From Planotetraspora mira (GTDB lineage Bacteria > Actinomycetota > Actinomycetes > Streptosporangiales > Streptosporangiaceae): DNA of 64,000 nucleotides. The notes under the pieces were generated by a model, which did not search any database, had not been told where the DNA came from, and saw only the letters and a program-made list of their open reading frames with translations. The translations under genes were made by a program, and so were the position numbers. Of this stretch, positions 63,911 through 64,000 are shown one piece after another (position 1 is the stretch's first letter; each line of letters opens with the position of its first letter). The stretch is taken from NCBI RefSeq assembly GCF_016863275.1, contig NZ_BOOO01000002.1, positions 248,001 to 312,000 on the forward strand, in the 5' to 3' direction.

Positions 63911-63996
63911 GCACCGGGCCTGTCTCGGTCAGGGCGGACAGCAGTCGCAGGACGCCGCCGTTCGGCGTGCTGAACGCCCTGGTACGCAAGGAGTGA
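63907..63996 (+). CDS. possible 29-codon ORF at the window end
   Basis: A TTG start at 63907 overlaps the upstream stop (TTGA) and the frame ends at TGA 63994-63996, encoding a basic peptide ending NALVRKE. AAGGAG at 63989-63994 could serve as the ribosome-binding site for a gene starting just past the window. The peptide may therefore be only a coupling frame. Weak. Confidence 0.2.
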   Translation: MSTGPVSVRADSSRRTPPFGVLNALVRKE

Positions 63997-64000
63997 CCCC

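Overview
The window is 64 kb of high-GC chromosome from a Gram-positive actinobacterium, most likely a Streptosporangiales-type actinomycete (Nonomuraea, Microbispora or a relative). This placement is inferred from the G/C-rich third codon positions, frequent GTG starts, ATGA/GTGA stop-start overlaps, and actinomycete families such as SCO6745-like, CU044_5270-like, DUF2277 and MmyB-type regulators. No rRNA or intact tRNA is present, so the genus cannot be fixed.

The backbone runs from 1 to about 39.4 kb and resumes at about 61.4 kb. From the left it holds a truncated MFS exporter divergent from a MarR regulator, a leftward comEA-comEC-holA block, degV, hutI and hflX. Next is a rightward glyoxylate/glycolate block: malate synthase, a YhcG/DUF1016 protein, glcD, glcE, glcF and an IclR regulator. 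Then come an ECF sigma factor with a CU044_5270 partner and a dicarboxylate symporter divergent from a CitA/DcuS-type two-component system. They are followed by a secreted HNH nuclease and a complete glycine-betaine/choline ABC importer with two substrate-binding proteins. The last backbone stretch carries an SDR, a 760-residue repeat protein, dapF, miaA, ogt and a PadR/DHA2 efflux pair. After the accessory region the backbone resumes with rnz, a GlxA-type regulator and a small membrane protein.

The segment from about 39.4 to 61.4 kb is accessory and mosaic. It contains gene fragments, a displaced 3' half of tRNA-Gly, four related attachment-like modules sharing a 12-bp core, an IS630 remnant, an integrase scrap and a frameshifted merR. 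It also has orphan regulators (LacI, TetR, HxlR, MmyB), redox enzymes (AKR, SDR, FMN reductase, FrnE-like DsbA) and small hypothetical genes. Its right part is a compact cassette of ECF sigma factor, zinc-finger anti-sigma, ABC ATPase, ABC permease and a permease-pectinacetylesterase fusion. That cassette is bounded by an 84-bp direct repeat containing the start of rnz. The left copy carries only the first 23 codons of rnz, so the cassette appears to have been inserted beside rnz with duplication of its 5' end.

Two features stand out as possibly undescribed. The first is a family of strictly 53-bp-periodic arrays built on a conserved CGAATGTGTG/CATGATCACG block. Four cores lie at about 6.3-6.5 kb, and nine cores at about 25.07-25.5 kb form two oppositely oriented arms. 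The second is the glycolate operon, in which three successive gene junctions are each bridged by a linker of exactly 50 nt that starts on the upstream stop codon and can encode a 15-21 residue peptide.
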